In this document: positions 44,601 to 56,893 of the stretch, piece after piece | Position numbering within the stretch: the first letter of the stretch is position 1 | Layout of the letters: each line of letters begins with the position of its first letter | Source of the DNA: Brassica napus | Taxonomy: Eukaryota > Streptophyta > Magnoliopsida > Brassicales > Brassicaceae | DNA length: 64,000 nucleotides | NCBI RefSeq assembly: GCF_020379485.1 | Contig: NC_063436.1 | Location: 38,383,512-38,447,511 of the forward strand | Direction of reading: 5' to 3' | Notes under the pieces: model-generated | Database searches by the model: none | What the model saw: only the letters and a program-made list of their open reading frames with translations | Told to the model about the DNA's origin: nothing | Position numbers and translations under genes: made by a program

Positions 44601-46250
44601 TTTTCCGTTTTTCAACGGATGGTTATTTGAATTTTGCACTATCTTTCTCATCATGACTGAACCAGGATGTCCTAGCCTCTCATGCCATATTTTAAATGTA
44701 TCAATAAGCTTCATGTTTACCACGGCATAGGACTCAGTCATGGTTATTTTCGTACTATATAGTCCAGAGGATAACATTCTTAACTCTTCCAATATATGTT
44801 TCCTCTTGGACTTAATGCAAAAAAATTCAATGCCATCTTTACTTATAGTCTCAATATGATATCCATTTCTTCGGATATCCTTAAAATTCAACAAGTTTCT
44901 ATGAGACTCGGGGGAATACAATGCATCACTTATTTCAAATATCGGTTCCCTTGGCATTGAAAATTTCGCTCTTCCAGAGCCCATAATAATCTTTGCATTA
45001 CCAGATATTGTACTTACGCTTCCAGCGTAATCTCTTATTTTGAGACTGGAGAAATATTTCTTATCTTTAATTATCGTGTGCGTTGACGCACTATCTGCCA
45101 AACACATATCTCCATCCATAGTCTCAAAGTTTGGCATTTTATGAATATAAAACATATATTATTAAACACGAAACAAAACAAACATAACATATATCTTACA
45201 ACAAAAGCTATAGATACTATAATACAATTTACTTATATCACATCGATTCTATATCACTTATCGATACTCTCTGGTTCAACCAGAAAGTCTGATACGTCGA
45301 GATGAGTATCATCATTTAAACCATGAAAGGATGACTCAGGTTCATCAGAGATGAAGTTAGTTTCACCTCTTCCTTTCTCTTTTCCCTTTTGGGATTCTCT
45401 ATACAGATCGGCTAAATGTTTTGATGTACGACAGTTATGTACCCAATGACCTTTCATGCCGCATCTGTAGCAAACTTTTCCCGTTTACTTTTTATCATCC
45501 TGGCCCTTTTCATTCATTTCATTTTCGTGGAAGTATTTATTATTTCTTTCATCATAGGGACAAAATCTTCTTCCTCGTCCTCTTCCACGTCTATGATAAC
45601 AGTTTCCACCACGTCCACAACCTCGTCCTCTCTTATTATCATAACTGGATGATGCAGCATTTGCTTCTGGGAATGGAGCAGATCTAGTGGGACGAGTTTG
45701 ATGGTTTAAAGTCACGAGTTGATTATTCTGCTCCGCTACAAGGAGGACTTACATCAACTCCGAGTAACGGCTATATCCATTCGTCCGGCACTGTTGCTGC
45801 ATGACTACATTTTCAGAATGGAACGTGGAGAGAGTTTTTTCGATCATATCATAATCACGTATTTTCTCTCCACATAACATCATCCTAGATGTAATTCCGA
45901 ACATCACGGAATTAAATTCACTAACACTTTTGTAGTCCTGGAACCGAAGATGGATCCATTCGTGTTTAGCTTTCAGTAAGATCACATACATCTGGTGATC
46001 AAACCTCTCTTTTAAAGATTTTCAGAGGTCACAAGGATCCTCTTTTGTAATATATTCATCTCTTAAACCATCATGTATGTGGTTTCGTTAAAATATCATG
46101 GCTTTTGCACTTTTTTTCATCTGACACCATTTTTGAACTATCGATGGTTTCCAAAATCTCGTTTCTTCTAAGGTGCATCTTTGCACCCACTGCCCAGGTC
46201 ATATAATTATTTTCCGTAATATTCAGGGCATTATTTCGAGCTTTGTCAAA
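41681..46250 (-). pseudogene. Copia gag-pol relic with many frameshifts
   Basis: On the minus strand, from right to left: gag (about 46250-45490) with EWIHLRFQDYKSVSEFNSVMF; an Arg/Gly-rich linker; a zinc knuckle (about 45480-45430, ending MKGHWVHNC); a protease-like block with LADSASTHTI (45155-44379); GAG-pre-integrase with WHERLGHPGSVMM; integrase (44409-43867, KKVRLDNTGEFTSQAF); RT start (43704-42805, VGYKWVFVRKLNEKNEVRRYK); RT end (42571-42356, IDVYIDDLNIIGT); RNase H (42447-41680). Gag, integrase, RT and RNase H sit in different frames with stops between. The usual protease DSG motif reads DSA, and YVDD reads YIDD. It cannot encode active enzymes. Confidence 0.92.
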
Positions 46251-46828
46251 TTCGACATGATAACTGTATTTATAAAATAATAATATAAATATAGTAAATA
46301 AGGGAATTTAAATCTATAATTTAAATGCATAAATTAAAGGCATAAAATAAAAGCATAAACTTAAATTGCAGAAATTTAAAGAGCATAAATAAAATCGAGA
46401 AGCTTAGCCTACCACATGATCGGAGGAGTCATAGACTGCCATATTGAACATTATTTTTCAAAGTCCGAAGAGACATGGTCTACTATTTTGACTTTTACTT
46501 ATTTCAACGTCCGAGGAGACTTAGTCTACCATTTTGACCTTTTGTTTTATTTATGGAGGCAAATCCTACCACGTGTTTCTCTGATCGTGAATGCATAGTT
46601 TACCATAACGATCAGTCGAGAAAGGCAACGCCTATCATCCAGAAAAATAAACGGAGAAGGCCTAGCCTCTCACTCCGGAACAATAATAAAATTTAAATAA
46701 AATACGTATATTGAAATACATAAATTTAAATATTACCTCGGTTGGTTTAAGAACTTTTGGATTGATAAGCTTCGGTTGGTTAGAGTTTCCGGATTAATAG
46801 ACTTTACCGGTATATGAGAGTTCGAACA
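46251..46828 (-). other. Copia leader region
   Basis: Non-coding leader between gag and the 5' LTR. Two imperfect copies of GTCCGAAGAGACATGGTCTA-like sequence (near 46462 and 46510) are present. The bases next to the LTR read TGTTCGAACTCTCATATACC on the minus strand, so the common TGGTATCAGAGC primer site is absent. Primer usage is unclear. Confidence 0.5.
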
Positions 46829-47177
46829 TGTTGTATAATATAAAAGTGGGAGTGAAATATATATGTATATTATACGTTGGAAACAAAGAGAGAGAAAGAG
46901 TGTGATTGGATGAGAAGTGAGTGGAGAGGTGTGTGATAACACGTGAGAAAGAGATGAGAGCTTTATTATTTTCTGTATTATTTTCTTCTTACTTGAGTCA
47001 TTCAAATAAGAAAGAGAAAGAGCTATTTATAGCCCATCAAAGTAGGTTTAATTTACCGACTCAAAAGAAAAAGATAAAACAATAACACTGACATCTGTAT
47101 GATGATGCAGCAAGACATTTGATAGGGAGGGGTCCAGTGTCCACTACGTGGCCATATTTGGATAATCATACGTAACA
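46829..47177 (-). repeat. 5' LTR of the minus-strand copia element
   Basis: Same ends as the left copy. A minus-strand TATA box, GGCTATAAATAGCTC, lies at about 47020-47034. It contains a purine-rich GAGAGAGAAAGAG stretch. Confidence 0.9.
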
Positions 47178-47182
47178 GTAAC

Positions 47183-47449
47183 ATTATTAATTAGTGTAAT
47201 ATTGTTTCCTCTATTTAAATTTCAATTGATGATAAACTAAACATTACACAAATGTGATATAACCAACGCCGACGAGAAAAGAACGAGACAAAAAAAAAAA
47301 AGAAGAAGAACCTTTCCTAGAAGCTAAAGCAAGCGGACGAATTAAAAGTCCGAGAAAATCATGAACAAAGCTAAGAACTTAACAATATAGATCATATCAC
47401 ACAACAGAGAGAAATATCGTGTAAACTATAAACTGGAAGTACGTTAAAT
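47183..47449. other. Intergenic sequence
   Basis: Contains an A-run and AAGAAGAAG near 47291-47310. Nothing else is recognised. Confidence 0.4.
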
Positions 47450-48030
47450 TAGGGGTGGGCACAGAGCGGATATCAGGAATTTTAAGGATATTCGTGATCC
47501 ACTCCGTTTCCTACGAATAATTGATTTTTGATCCGGATTTGTAACTTTTTGAATATTCGGTTTTCCGGATATCTGCAAATATCTGAATTTTTCCTGGATA
47601 TCCGATTCGATCCGTAAAAATAATAAAAATTAAAAAAAAAGAAAAAAAAAGAAGAAAATCTGATATAAAATAATAATATTTCTTTAATTTTTTTTAAAAA
47701 ATGCATACTTTTAAAAAAATTAAAAACTAAAAAATTAATTTAGTGAATAAAAACATTATAAAACTTATATAGAGATATACAAGTATATATATTATATAAT
47801 TTTAGAAACATATATACATATATATGTATATAACGGATCAGATTATATAACGGATCAGATCGGATGTCCGTTTTTAAAAATATTAGTATTTGTGATTTGC
47901 TTCGTCTTTGGCAGATACTAAATTTTGTTATTTGCTTTGATTCGTTAAGTTACGGATATCCGGATTTTTCGGATCAAATCGAAACGAATAATGGATCGAA
48001 TCAAAATTTACGGATATTTTGCCACCCCTA
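47450..48030. mobile_element. Non-autonomous hAT-type element
   Basis: The 581-bp element starts TAGGGGTGGGCA and ends TTGCCACCCCTA, the inverted termini of plant hAT MITEs. Flanks CGTTAAAT (47442-47449) and CATTAAAT (48031-48038) match at seven of eight, consistent with an 8-bp duplication. The interior is rich in GGATATCCG and CGGATTT inverted motifs and AT runs, and it has no coding capacity. Confidence 0.85.
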
Positions 48031-48307
48031 CATTAAATAAGGCCCAAAAACAGTAGTAGTAATTTTTTCCCCAAAATCATCTTAACAAAAGAAGAGATTC
48101 TTTCAGATCTCTATTTTTGACTAAAAGGAGATAAGGACCAAAATTTATATGCTAACTTTATATAGTTTCTAACTATAAGGGTTGTAACACATTACTTTTA
48201 CTGGCCCAATAGGTCCAAACCGAAAATATTATTTGGCCATCTATAAGTTACGGATGAGTATTGTATTACACTAATATTACCCTTTTTTTATTACCCTGAT
48301 CAGGGGA
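48031..48307. other. Intergenic sequence
   Basis: No gene is seen. ATTACACTAATA at 48265-48276 recurs at 49020-49031, on the far side of the following LINE-like fragment. Confidence 0.4.
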
Positions 48308-48950
48308 TTATATATCTTCATTTATTTTTCCCTGATCATTTATAATCCTCGTAAAAATACCAGGTCGCTCTGTTTGAGTTTGAAGTCGCGATCGCACATC
48401 CGAAGAAGGACAATGATCCTTCTCATGGGTAAGCATACCACATGTAGAACAATGCTTAAATAACTTCTCGTACTTGATTTCGATGGTGACCTCATCTCCA
48501 TCCTTCGACTCCACTTTCCTTGAGAATTTGAGAGGTTTTCTAGAGTCCACATCAATGAGCATGCTGCCCTCAGCCACATCCAAAGAATCAACATGAACAT
48601 GGCCTAATCTTGCCCCAATGTTCCTAAGATTTGTATCCGTCCAAAGAGGCAAAGGGAGGCCAATCACTTGAACCTTAAAAGGGACGATCCACGGGTAATC
48701 ATCATGAACAATGGGTTCCCATCGCACCAGCACAAACATACAGAAGTTGAAATGAAAAGGACCCTGTCGAAGAACAGAGCTGAGATCCTCTTCCGAAGTA
48801 AAATTAAGGAGAAACTTCCCATTGCCCAAGTCATTGACCGTAATGCGATCTTCCATACCCCATTGTGATGGCATCTTCTGAAGTAGCTTCTCAACGTTTT
48901 GTTTCTTCAGGTTGAGCACCTTCCCAATAAGCGAGAGACTGATAATGGTT
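48308..48950 (-). pseudogene. LINE ORF1-like protein fragment (DUF4283 plus zinc knuckle)
   Basis: The minus-strand frame reads as the N-terminal part of the DUF4283 / zf-CCHC_4 protein that forms ORF1 of plant L1-type LINEs, probably an RNA-binding chaperone. Blocks: LIGKVLNLKKQNVEKLL (about 48940-48880), DLGNGKFLLNFTSEEDL, FHFNFCMFVLVRWEP, ARLGHVHVDSLDVAEGSMLIDVD and the CX2CX4HX4C knuckle CSTCGMLTHEKDHC (about 48455-48410). It is open for more than 200 residues but ends soon after the knuckle, and no endonuclease or RT follows. It is therefore a truncated copy or a captured ORF1. Confidence 0.85.
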
Positions 48951-49663
48951 GCATCAAATAAAAAAAGGGTTTATTATATATCTTCTGGACCATTGCATAA
49001 ACAGTTAGAGATATGTTCCATTACACTAATACTCTTTATAGCAGTGCATTATAGCGCTTATTTATGTTGTGCTATGTTTAAGTTTTTAATAGAGTTTTAT
49101 TTTTGGGAAACGCTACGAATATGTCGTCTTTAAAAAAAATGGTGACGCGTAGAATACATTGCATTACGTATTTTAAAATGCTGTCGAAACTGGAAGCGTG
49201 AATAAAAAAATTGAACCGCTTAACACTTAGTGAAATTTTTACTCTCCCTCTCATCTCACTTAGAGAAATTGTTCTTTCTCGAGTTTCAAGAAATTTATCG
49301 AGAAAATTGTTGGAGTGAAAACGAGAAGAGATTTCTCAATTGGTTCATTGTTTCTCGACTTTTGATTCATTTGGATCTGCTCTATTTGTAATCGACAAGA
49401 ATTTCAAAAGCAGCCGAGGATCTAAACCTAGATTTATCAAGTACGCGAAGAAAGTTTTCGACTGAAGGTTTGTATTTGTCTTTGGCTTATCGATTTCATT
49501 GTAGATTTAGGGTTTAGAAACTATAATTGGGGGCTCATTGTTTGTTTATGTTTCAATTTGTGGCTTATTGTTTGTTTCTTTGTTTGTTAATTTTGTTTTA
49601 CTATTTATGTGACTAATTTCAATACTTTCTGATTGGTCTGGGAGCTGTTGCGGGTTTCTTGTA
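48951..49663. other. Leader or flank of the second CACTA-type gene
   Basis: AT-rich. 49240-49660 looks like a 5' UTR with a GT-AG-type intron before the start. I could not find a credible CACTA terminal repeat here, so the element's left end is undefined. Confidence 0.45.
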
Positions 49664-52600
49664 ATGGATAAGTCATGTGTTTGGCTTCCGAGGTATGAAC
49701 TTGTCTACAACATTCTCTCAAAATCTTGAACTTGACTACAACTTTCTGTGCTAATCAAACGTTAATCGTTTTATAAATTTACAGGGCAAGCACTGAGTAT
49801 GAGAAAGGTGCACGTGCTTTTGTGTATGCATCAGCAAAGAGATTGGGGAATCCTCTGTAGATGTTCTGTCCTTGTATCGGTTGTCGGAACGTGTGTCATA
49901 AAACCATAAGCACAGTACTGGATCATTTGGTAATTAAAGGAATGGATCACAAGTACAAGAGAAATGCTTGTTGGAGTATCCATGGAGAGATGAGGACTGA
50001 GAAAACAGTTAATGATCAACGTCCTGAGTTAGAAACATATGAGTTGTTTAGATCTGCCTTCTTTGACAATGAAGATAATTCAGAATCCTCGAATAAGGAT
50101 GAAGAACAGCCTGAAGTTGTTGGAAGTGAAGAAGAACTTCAGTTTAAGAAGAAATTATAGGATGCAGAAACTTCTCTATACCCGGAATGCACAAACTACA
50201 CCAAAGTTGCAGCAATTATGGGTCTCTACCGCATCAAAGTCAAGAGTGCGATTTCAGAGAATTACTTTGATCAGCTTTTAAGTATGGTTCATGACATGCT
50301 TCCCAACGGTAATGTTCTTCCAACATCAACATTTGAGATAAAGAAGTTCTTGAAGATATTTGGTTTTGGATATGATGTCATCCATGCGTGTAAGAATGAC
50401 TGCATTCTTTACCGGAAAGAGTATGAGGATATGAGTAGCTGCCCAAGATGTAGGGCTTCAAGATGGGAGGTTGATAAGCATTCTGGTGAGACAAAGAATG
50501 AGATTCCAGCAAAGATACTCAGGTATTTCCCTATAAAAGAAAGATTCAAGAGGATGTTTAGATCTGAGATGATGTCTACGAATTTGCAATGGCATTTCAG
50601 TAAGGCTTCTGAAGATGGAACAATGAGACACCCGGTTGACTTATTGACATGGGCTCAGGTCAATGCTAGATGGCCACTTTTCGCAGCTGAACCAAGAAAC
50701 CTAAGACTTGGTATATCTACAGATGGGATGAACCCGTTTTCTATTCAAAATACCAAGTATAGCACCTGGCCAGTCTTGTTAGTGAACTACAATATGCCTC
50801 CCACGATGTGTATGAAGTCAGAGAACATAATGGTAACCCTTCTGATACCTGGACAAACTGCACCAAGTAACAACATCGATGTTTATCTTGCTGCTTTGAT
50901 TGATGATCTGAATGATTTGTGGAATGAAGGTATCCAGATATATGACGCATTATCCAAGGAGAATTTCACACTTAAGGCTATACTATTGTGGACTATCAAC
51001 GACTATCAAGGTTTGGGGACCTTGTCTGGTTGCAAAGTAAAAGGGAAACAAGGATGTAATGTATGTGGGAAGGATACACCTTGTAGGTGGTTGAAGTTTA
51101 GTCGTAAGTACGTCTATTTGGGAAATAGGAAACGACTCAGGCCTGGTCATCCTTACCGACACCGAAGAGTTTGGATTGACAACACTGTGGAGAAAGGGAC
51201 TGCTAATAGAATTCAAACAAGAGCTGAAATATTTGAGCTGCTTAAGGATTATAAGAATGAGTTTGGGAAACCTTTGGAGAAGAAAAGCAAAAGGAAAAGA
51301 TCAGGTGTGTGTGATGTTGAAGAGCTTACCCATGAAGAATATGAAGAAGACTCTAATCAATGGAGGTGGAAGAAACGTTCTATTCTATTTGATTTACCTT
51401 ACTGGAAGGTTAGTACTCTATCAAAATAAAAATGTATAAAGGAAATTTAAAATGCATATAATTTTCTAACCAATTTATGTTGCTCTATGTTGAGTTAGGA
51501 TATGCCGGTGCGTCATAACATCGACGTAATGCATGTGGAAAAGAATGTCTTTGATGCCATTCTTTCCTTTTTGATGCACAATGCTAAGTCAAAAGATGGT
51601 GTGAAAGCAAAACAAGATTTGGAGGACATATGGATTCGAAGTAACTTACACACTCAACTACGTGGAAAGAAAACGTATTTACCCCCAGCTGCTAATGAGC
51701 TGAGCAAGGAAGAGAAGAAGAGATTCTGCAAGAGATTATCTGAATTCAGAGGACCAGATGGCTACTGTGCGAATATTCCAAACTGTGTCTCACTTGATCA
51801 TCCTCTGATTGGTGGTCTGAAGTCTCATGATCATCATGTTCTTCTGCATAACTTGTTACCAGCTGCATTGAGAGGGTTGTTGCCAAAAGGACCTAGGACT
51901 GCAGTTAGTAGATTATGCAACTTCTTCAGTAGACTATGTCAGCGTGTAGTTGACCAGAGAAGCTAATAACAATGGAGTCTGAGCTTGTGGAGACGATGTG
52001 CCAAATAGAGAGGTTTTTTCATCCATCTCTTTTTGATATAATATTCCATCTCCCTATACATCTAGCTAGAGAAGCTCCTTTGGGTGGCCCGGTACACTTT
52101 AGATGGATGTATCCATTTGAATGGTACATAGTTATTTTGGTTTTTCTATTTTGTTGTTATATTTGTTATAAGCAAATATATGACAAATTTTGTTTATGAT
52201 GGACACTTAGGTACATGAAAACACTAAAATCATATGTTAAGAACTTCACAAGGCCAGAAGCATGTATGGCAGAGGGTTACTTTGCAGCTGAATATATTGC
52301 TTTTTGTTTGGAGTTTCTCAAAACATCTGTACCAGTTCTAAAGTCTGCAAATCGTAATGAAGATGTTGATTTGGATGAGCATATACTTGAAGGGCGTCCA
52401 ATTCATAAGGCTGCAGAAGTTACACTATCTGATAAAGAGCTTGACATTGCTCACAGATATGTGTTAATGAACACTGCAGTTGTAAATCCATATGTCGAGT
52501 AAGTTTTTATTTTTAGTTAATAATTCTTATTTAATATATGATTGTTGGTTGTTAGTTAATAATTCTAACTCTTTAGATTTCTAAATCAGAATGCATCTTG

Positions 52601-53223
52601 AAGATTTACAAGATAAGAACGTATGTTGCAGAAGAAATCAAACTCTTTTGTGGAAGTTACATGGTGAACGGTTTTCACAGTGGATAAAAGAAAAGGTATT
52701 TACAAAGTTCTCTACACATCTCTTTCTCTTTTACTCAGTATTGAAATTAAAAATGTTAGTCTAATGTTTTTGTTTATATCAGATCCCTAGTAATTCAAAA
52801 GAGCTTTCGACCAAGCTAAGATGGTTAGCATTTGGTCCAAGACATAATGCTCAAACCTATAATGGCTATATCATCAATGGACATCGTTTTCACACCGAAT
52901 GCTTAAAGCGGAAGACTCAGAACAATGGAGTAGCATATGAAGCTATTTTTATATGTAGATCAAGTGTGAAAAATACCAATCACGTGGCAGATGTAGTTTC
53001 CTATTTTGGAGTGATACAAGAGATAACATTGTTGGACTACCACATGTTCCAGGTTCCATTATTCAAGTGTAAGTGGGCCAACAAAGGGAATGGTCTCAAG
53101 GAAGAAGATGGCTATATGCTTGTGAACTTCAGCATTAACCAAGCAGCATTTCTCCAAGATCCATACATTGTGCCTTCTCAAGCAAAACAAGTGTTTTACT
53201 CCAAAGAAAATGACTCAAATTGA
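49664..53223 (+). pseudogene. Second TNP2-like CACTA transposase, catalytic region present, broken
   Basis: Exon 1 (49664-49692) gives MDKSCVWLPR. Exon 2 (49785-51408) continues with EYEKGARAFVYASAKRLGNP, CPCIGCRN and the Transposase_21 region (LRLGISTDGMNPFS, PVLLVNYNMPPTMCM, LLIPGQTAPSNNIDVYLAAL, LLWTINDYQGLGTLSG). Exon 3 starts at 51499 (RHNIDVMHVEKNVFDAIL). DUF4218 follows (LFDIIFHLPIHLAREAPLG, near 52020), then DUF4216 to 53223. Breaks: TAG 49858-49860, TAG 50158-50160, and a one-base deletion near 51953. It retains the segment that the CACTA gene at 28602 lacks. The sequences differ enough to be separate CACTA lineages. No functional product is expected. Confidence 0.88.
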
Positions 53224-53487
53224 AGTGTTGTTATGAGGGCACCTCCAAGAGGGTATCATGAGTTAGAAACCGAAGAAGAGTTCGTAGCTGCGCCAATATC
53301 CATCGAAGACAATGATGATCTGGGGAATGAATCTTCTTCTGATGATAGTTTCTGTGTTAGGGCTGATTGTGATGGTCCTAGTAGTTGAATAATTGGGCTA
53401 GGTCACTAGGTTTATTAGGTAGTTAGGATTATTAGGTAGTTAGAATTATAGTTTCTGATTGTTTACAATAGTTTCAGGTCAAACATT

Positions 53488-56174
53488 ATGAAGCCGAGAA
53501 CTGATGCAGCTATGCTTAGCCAAAAAGGCGAAGATGCGAGTGTTGAGCCATGGAACACTCAAAAAAGACGCAGGAGGCTTACTGGTCCAACAGTAGAAGA
53601 AACAACAACTGATATGCAGATTGGTACTCAGGAATCTGCATTGGAAGAACATCCTCTTGAACAAAATTCAGAGAAAGAAAACGAAAGAGAATCACCAGAA
53701 GACGCAGGAGAAAAACTAGAAAAAGGATACGCAGATGATACGCAGCATCCAACTGAACCAGTCCAAGGTGAGCAGTCAGAGACCAAGACAAAAAGACAAA
53801 GAGGGCGCACTAGGATGAGTAAAGTGGCTAAAAACATTGAAGACAAGGTTGAAATTGAATTTATAGGTCTCGATGAACATGTAGGGATGGATCAGTAACA
53901 CTTTCCTCATTTCTTGGTCCTCTTATGAGAGAGCATGTACCAGTCCTTCTTGGAGATTGGAGACACCTTGATGAACAGACAAAGGATACAATAAGGAAGG
54001 AAATTCAAGTATTTTTTTAAAACTGAAAATATAAGAACTCTTTACATAACTTCTACCATTGTGTTAAGTTCTGAAACTTTTGTAGGCGAGGTTCAAAAAG
54101 ACAGAACATTGGCAAAAAGAAGCCGTGTTAAAGTAGATGGGGTGTATATGGAGGTCTTCAAAGTCAAGGCTTGTTAGTAATGTGTGAGCTGTAGGGAGTA
54201 TGGAACAAACTTATTAGCTTAAAACCAAGCAATGTTCAATCTGCGTCAGCTTGGATGAATTGGGTGAAGATGAAGAAAGGCAAAGAATTTAAGGTTGTTT
54301 AGGTTGAACAAATTTCTAAAAATATGTTTGCATATGGAGAATTCTAATCTTACTGTTTGGTTTTATTTGAAGGTCCAAAGTGACAAATTCAAGGAATTCA
54401 AGAGAAAGCAGATTCCTCACACCACTAGTCGCAAGGTAATGGTTCGCTTGGCTCATGAAATGGTATGATTCTGTTACTTCTACTTTCTGGGAAATTGTAA
54501 TAATGTAATATCCTTTTGTCAATTGTAGAAGAAAAACAGTTCAGACCCCACAAAAGGGACTAGGAGTAAGGTATGGATAGCAGGACATACACATTCAGAT
54601 GGGAGACCTGTGAGGCATGAGCTTGAAGATACTATTGTTAACATTCTAAATATTTTAGTGTATTATTGTTCTTGTTGTCTGAATCTTTAGTGTCTTATGC
54701 TATTACTGTCTTATTTTTGGAAATCAGCAAAAATCAAAACGATTGATATTGCAATGGAATCAACTGACAGTACGAATGTTACCGACGATGCTGTGAGTCA
54801 GGTCCTAGGAAAAGACAAACCAGGAAGGATTAGAGGAATGGGCAGAGGAATAACTGCTACGAAGATAGCATTCATGCATGCCAGAGACTCACATGTAATG
54901 ATGCTTGAAGCTAAACATGCTGAATTGCAGGATACAGATCGTGGTTTGCAGGACGTAGTTCATGGATTAACTGCATCAAAAAGTGTAAGTTAACATCAAT
55001 TTGGCTTTATAAGTTAGGAAGTTAAAGTTAGAATCATTACTGTTTAACTTTTTCTTTCTCTTTTTCTCTCAGAATCTTGATGGTGTCTCCAATTCTGAGG
55101 TCAATGATCTTAGCAAAGGACCTAGGTGTCAGATTTTAGACTGGTGTTCAGTTGATGATGTTGTCATCAGAGAAGGAGAATTCTGCTCATCTGAACCAAC
55201 ATACAAAATTGGATGAATTCCACTTGGTATGCATGTTGGTGCTATTTTAGTTAAGTCTGTTACAAATGAAGAAGCACCTATCTGGAGGCCTACGACATCT
55301 GTTACCACACTTGGCCAAGCCATTGGAATGAAAATTGCATGGCATCTTGATAAGCTCATTCTGGATGAAGACTACTCAGCGAATAATAAGACTGATGATT
55401 CAACGGTAAGTAAATATGTAAAGATGCTGGAGAATCATGTTGATAACTAATCTAGTGTTTGTTTTGTGTTTTTTTTAAACATGCCTTTGTAGGCTATAGA
55501 TGCAGAAGGCAATAGAATCCTAATCTATGATTGGTCAAAGGAGGATGTACTTGTTGCTGAGGGTCGTCTCGAGTCAACTGACCCAAATAAACTGGTAAAC
55601 AACATTCCTTTGGGTCCTAGTGCTGCTATTGTCAAATAGATAGGGTAGTAAATGAAGAAGGTTTTCTATGGAGACCAAATGCGAAGAAGTCGAAGATTTG
55701 TGATGCACTCTATGAGAACATCCCATGGCCTATCCATAAGATTCTTACGGCTACTGTATAAGCAAGCAGAGATGAACTGATATCGAAAAGTAGATCACAT
55801 GCAGTAAGACTCTAAACATTCTCAGTCTTGATTGTTGTTGCTAATTTTCTTCTGTGGCTGAATGATTTGTTGTATGGAATTTCTGTTTAGAGTGCAAGTA
55901 ACATCTCTAACACCAGCAAGATCGAGAAAAAGAAATGCATCCTCTTAGATTGCAAAGGATCAGGGGAGAAGGTTGTAGAAGGTCGAGTTTTCTCGACTAA
56001 TTTAGATGATGTAGTTCATTTTGTTCGCTTAGGTTCAATGCAACCAAGATATGGGTTGATATTCCTCTTATTGAAGATGCACCGATTTGGAGAACTAATT
56101 CAGAACTTCAAATCATTGCTGATGCTAAAGGAAGTATAGTTGCTTGGCCAAATGACAAACTCCTTTACATATGA
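53488..56174 (+). pseudogene. Second CACTA gene, Transposase_24-like with DUF8039-like repeats, decayed
   Basis: Starts with a charged region (53488-53898) containing KRQRGRTRMSKVAKNIEDK, then in a shifted frame LGPLMREHVPVLLGDWRHL and KEIQARFKKTEHWQKEAVL, the core of the Transposase_24 (Ptta/En/Spm) family. Later exon-like blocks: KFKEFKRKQIPHTTSRKVMV (54370), MGRGITATKIAFMHARDSH (54838), then three related C-terminal modules around 55100-55360, 55500-55640 and 55930-56174 (KCILLDCKGSGEKVVEGRVF, then IIADAKGSIVAWPNDKLLYI). The modules share 'leaving-name plus IPLG...WRP' patterns, suggesting internal duplication. Several stops (for example 53896-53898, 55214-55216) and shifts break it. It sits 265 bases after the TNP2-like gene, as expected for a CACTA gene pair. 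Confidence 0.75.
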
Positions 56175-56464
56175 ATGCTCAAGGAATGTACTTTAAGAAA
56201 TCTATTATGTTTTTCTTTTAAAAACGTAAAGCTCTTAGTACTTAAAAAAAAAAATTATAAGTTTGTGTTAATTTGTATTATGTACTACTTGGAATATTTG
56301 GCGTTTTCCTTGTTTGTTAAATTATTACTTAGGTACACTTGTACATTTCTTAGTTTCAATATAATAACAAAAAATATAAATTATTAAATTCATAAATTAT
56401 AAATAAACAAAATAAAAGGCTTTTTCCGAAAAACAGTTGCTCAAACAATCAAATCGAAAACCCT
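56175..56464. other. AT-rich 3' flank of the second CACTA gene pair
   Basis: No TAGTG-type terminus could be matched to a left CACTA end. Confidence 0.4.
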
Positions 56465-56850
56465 AAATGGTTTAGGGTATACAATTTAGGGTATAGTGTT
56501 CAATCTTGACACAAATTTCATAATCAAACTAATTTAAAATATAAAATTATATTTTTAAAATAATTATCAAATATGTTTCATCATTCAAAACCTAAATTCT
56601 CAACCCATAATATTTTAGGGTATAGAGTTTAGGGTATAGTGTTCAATCTTGACACATAATTCATAAAAAAATCAATAAACTAAAATAAGATTAATTTTAA
56701 TTAAATTTTGTAACAATAATAACCTGAAATCGAATCTTACAATATTTTTCAATTATTCAAAACCTAAACTCTTTATTTTATCCACTAAGATGGTTAGGGT
56801 ATACATTTTAGTGCCTAGTGTTTCAATCTTGACAAATATTTCATAAATTA
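56465..56850. repeat. Three tandem copies of a TTTAGGGTATA...TCAATCTTGACA unit
   Basis: TTTAGGGTATAGTGTTCAAT (or close variants) followed by CTTGACAC and an AT-rich tail occurs near 56480, 56630 and 56805, at intervals of about 150-175 bp. Copies one and two also share the preceding TTTAGGGTATA. The TTTAGGG inside matches the plant telomere unit, but only singly. Confidence 0.7.
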
Positions 56851-56893
56851 TAAATAAAAACATAAAAAAGAATTTTAAAATAGATTGTAATGT

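Larger units (their letters stand above)
41320..47177 (-). mobile_element. Decayed Ty1/copia retrotransposon, minus strand, both LTRs present
   Basis: Two 349-bp LTRs (41320-41668 and 46829-47177) flank a minus-strand polyprotein relic. The five bases outside, GTAAT (41315-41319) and GTAAC (47178-47182), match at four of five, so they are probably an original target duplication with one later change. By hand I count about 22 substitutions between the LTRs (about 6%), so it is clearly older than the gypsy element at 3053. Domain order gag, protease, integrase, RT, RNase H is diagnostic for copia. Confidence 0.92.

Noticed and set aside
49018..49040. CACTAATACTC as left terminus of the second CACTA element
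   Set aside because: No matching inverted TAGTG terminus or 3-bp duplication was found downstream, and the same motif occurs at 48270.
56470..56640. TTTAGGG as interstitial telomere repeat
   Set aside because: The motif occurs singly within a ~160-bp repeat, not as a tandem TTTAGGG array.
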